Source: Winogradskyella eximia
GTDB lineage: Bacteria; Bacteroidota; Bacteroidia; Flavobacteriales; Flavobacteriaceae
Assembly: GCF_003386165.1 (NCBI RefSeq)
Contig: NZ_QRDV01000005.1
Span: 186,001-250,000, forward strand
DNA: 64,000 nt
Direction: 5' to 3'
The position numbers and the translations under genes are program-made. A model generated the notes under the pieces. The model was given only the letters and a program-made list of their open reading frames with translations. It was not told the origin of the DNA and ran no database searches. Positions 63,566 through 64,000 of the stretch are shown one piece after another (position 1 is the first letter of the stretch; the number at the start of each line of letters is the position of its first letter).

Positions 63566-64000
63566 TTATTGCTTATTTAGAATTTTTTCTAGAACAGTGG
63601 TCTTGTCCATTTTTTTAGTACAGAAAAACCAATCTTTACAATCTAAGTCTTCGTTATTACCATCCATTCTTTCTTTTGCAACACCACAAGAACCTGCTGG
63701 AGATACAATAACATCATCACCAGGATTCCAATCTGCAGGAGTTGCTACGTTAAAGGCATCTGCAGTTTGCATAGCAATTAAAGCTCTGTAAATTTCATCA
63801 AAATTTCTACCTAAGCTTAATGGATAGTAAATAATTGCTCTAATAATACCTTTTGGATCTATAAAAAACACGGCTCTAACAGCTTGTGTTTTGCTTTCAT
63901 TTGGCTGCACCATTCCATATTTTTTGGCAATTTCCATAGATATATCTTCTATTAAAGGAAATTTGACATCAATATTTTTCATACCATTAAACTCAATTTT
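63566..64000 (-). CDS. Peroxiredoxin, 1-Cys/Prx6-type, copy 2 (partial, N-terminus outside window)
   Basis: This is the C-terminal 144 codons of a paralog of the gene at 40511-41236. The frame continues to the right edge (KIEFNGMKNIDVKFPLIEDI, identical in order to copy 1), so the internal ATG at 63982 is not the start. It shares LGRNFDEIYRALIAMQT, NPGDDVIVSPAGSCG and the CKDWFFCTKK cysteines. The peroxidatic Cys lies outside the window. Its promoter cannot be seen. Confidence 0.9.
   Translation of the reverse strand, partial: KIEFNGMKNIDVKFPLIEDISMEIAKKYGMVQPNESKTQAVRAVFFIDPKGIIRAIIYYPLSLGRNFDEIYRALIAMQTADAFNVATPADWNPGDDVIVSPAGSCGVAKERMDGNNEDLDCKDWFFCTKKMDKTTVLEKILNKQ

Noticed and set aside
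1..64000. CRISPR arrays, insertion sequences, prophage, tRNA or rRNA genes
   Set aside because: No regularly spaced direct repeats, transposase or integrase motifs, or RNA-gene signatures were seen on either strand.

Overview
This is a low-GC (roughly one-third G+C) segment of a Bacteroidota chromosome, almost certainly from the Flavobacteriaceae. The evidence is the gliding-motility genes gldF/gldG beside dnaN, a T9SS type A sorting domain, DUF6452/DUF6048 proteins, many lipoproteins and TonB/TolC-type outer-membrane proteins, weak Shine-Dalgarno sequences, and repeated use of the Bacteroidetes -7 promoter element TAnnTTTG. No rRNA, tRNA, CRISPR array, transposase or prophage gene is visible.

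Layout. 1-14 kb is mostly housekeeping: a partial ECF sigma factor with a SRPBCC protein, a mechanosensitive-channel-like protein, an RlmD-type methyltransferase operon, purC, phoH, a SAM hydrolase, gldF-orf-gldG and dnaN. 14-21 kb is an RND efflux unit (TolC, adaptor, pump, PII-like protein, DUF2892, DUF4870) whose three core genes are bracketed by copies of a palindromic repeat. 21-28 kb holds a cytochrome c, a duplicated microprotein on either side of the NAD-salvage pair pncB-pncA, a sulfide:quinone oxidoreductase (SQR) and a T9SS-exported kelch-like protein. 28-35 kb is a TetR-controlled ABC export operon resembling YbhGFSR. 35-46 kb contains cydAB, two methyltransferases, a CstB-like persulfide dioxygenase-rhodanese, a peroxiredoxin, a TonB receptor, thioredoxin and a two-heme cytochrome. 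46-50 kb has a YdjM-like hydrolase, an outer-membrane phospholipase A and an SLC13 permease. 50-56.5 kb is an 1877-residue sigma-54 activator next to two small paralogous proteins. 57-62.7 kb is a methionine-sulfoxide repair cluster (msrB, selO, msrA, a reductase, DUF427, a second MsrA-like protein, an OsmC-fused hydrolase). The window closes with Hsp20 and a second, cut-off peroxiredoxin.

Two regulatory systems stand out. First, six promoters, and a seventh weaker one, share the palindrome GTAAC-N4-GTTAC (or a one-base variant) exactly 22 nt upstream of a TAnnTTTG-type -7 box, which is the geometry of a class II Crp/Fnr-type activator. They drive the RND efflux operon, the microprotein-cytochrome c operon, the kelch protein, cydAB, a peroxiredoxin and the cytochrome c-thioredoxin pair, with SQR as the weaker case. 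This looks like one low-oxygen/redox/sulfide regulon spread over 25 kb. Second, the giant sigma-54 activator (degenerate receiver, GAF, eight PAS, GAF, AAA+, Fis-type HTH) is followed by two tandem 16-bp palindromic sites 40 bp apart. About 100 bp further on is a -24/-12-like element directly in front of the two small STAS-like paralogs, which suggests a dedicated activator-target circuit.
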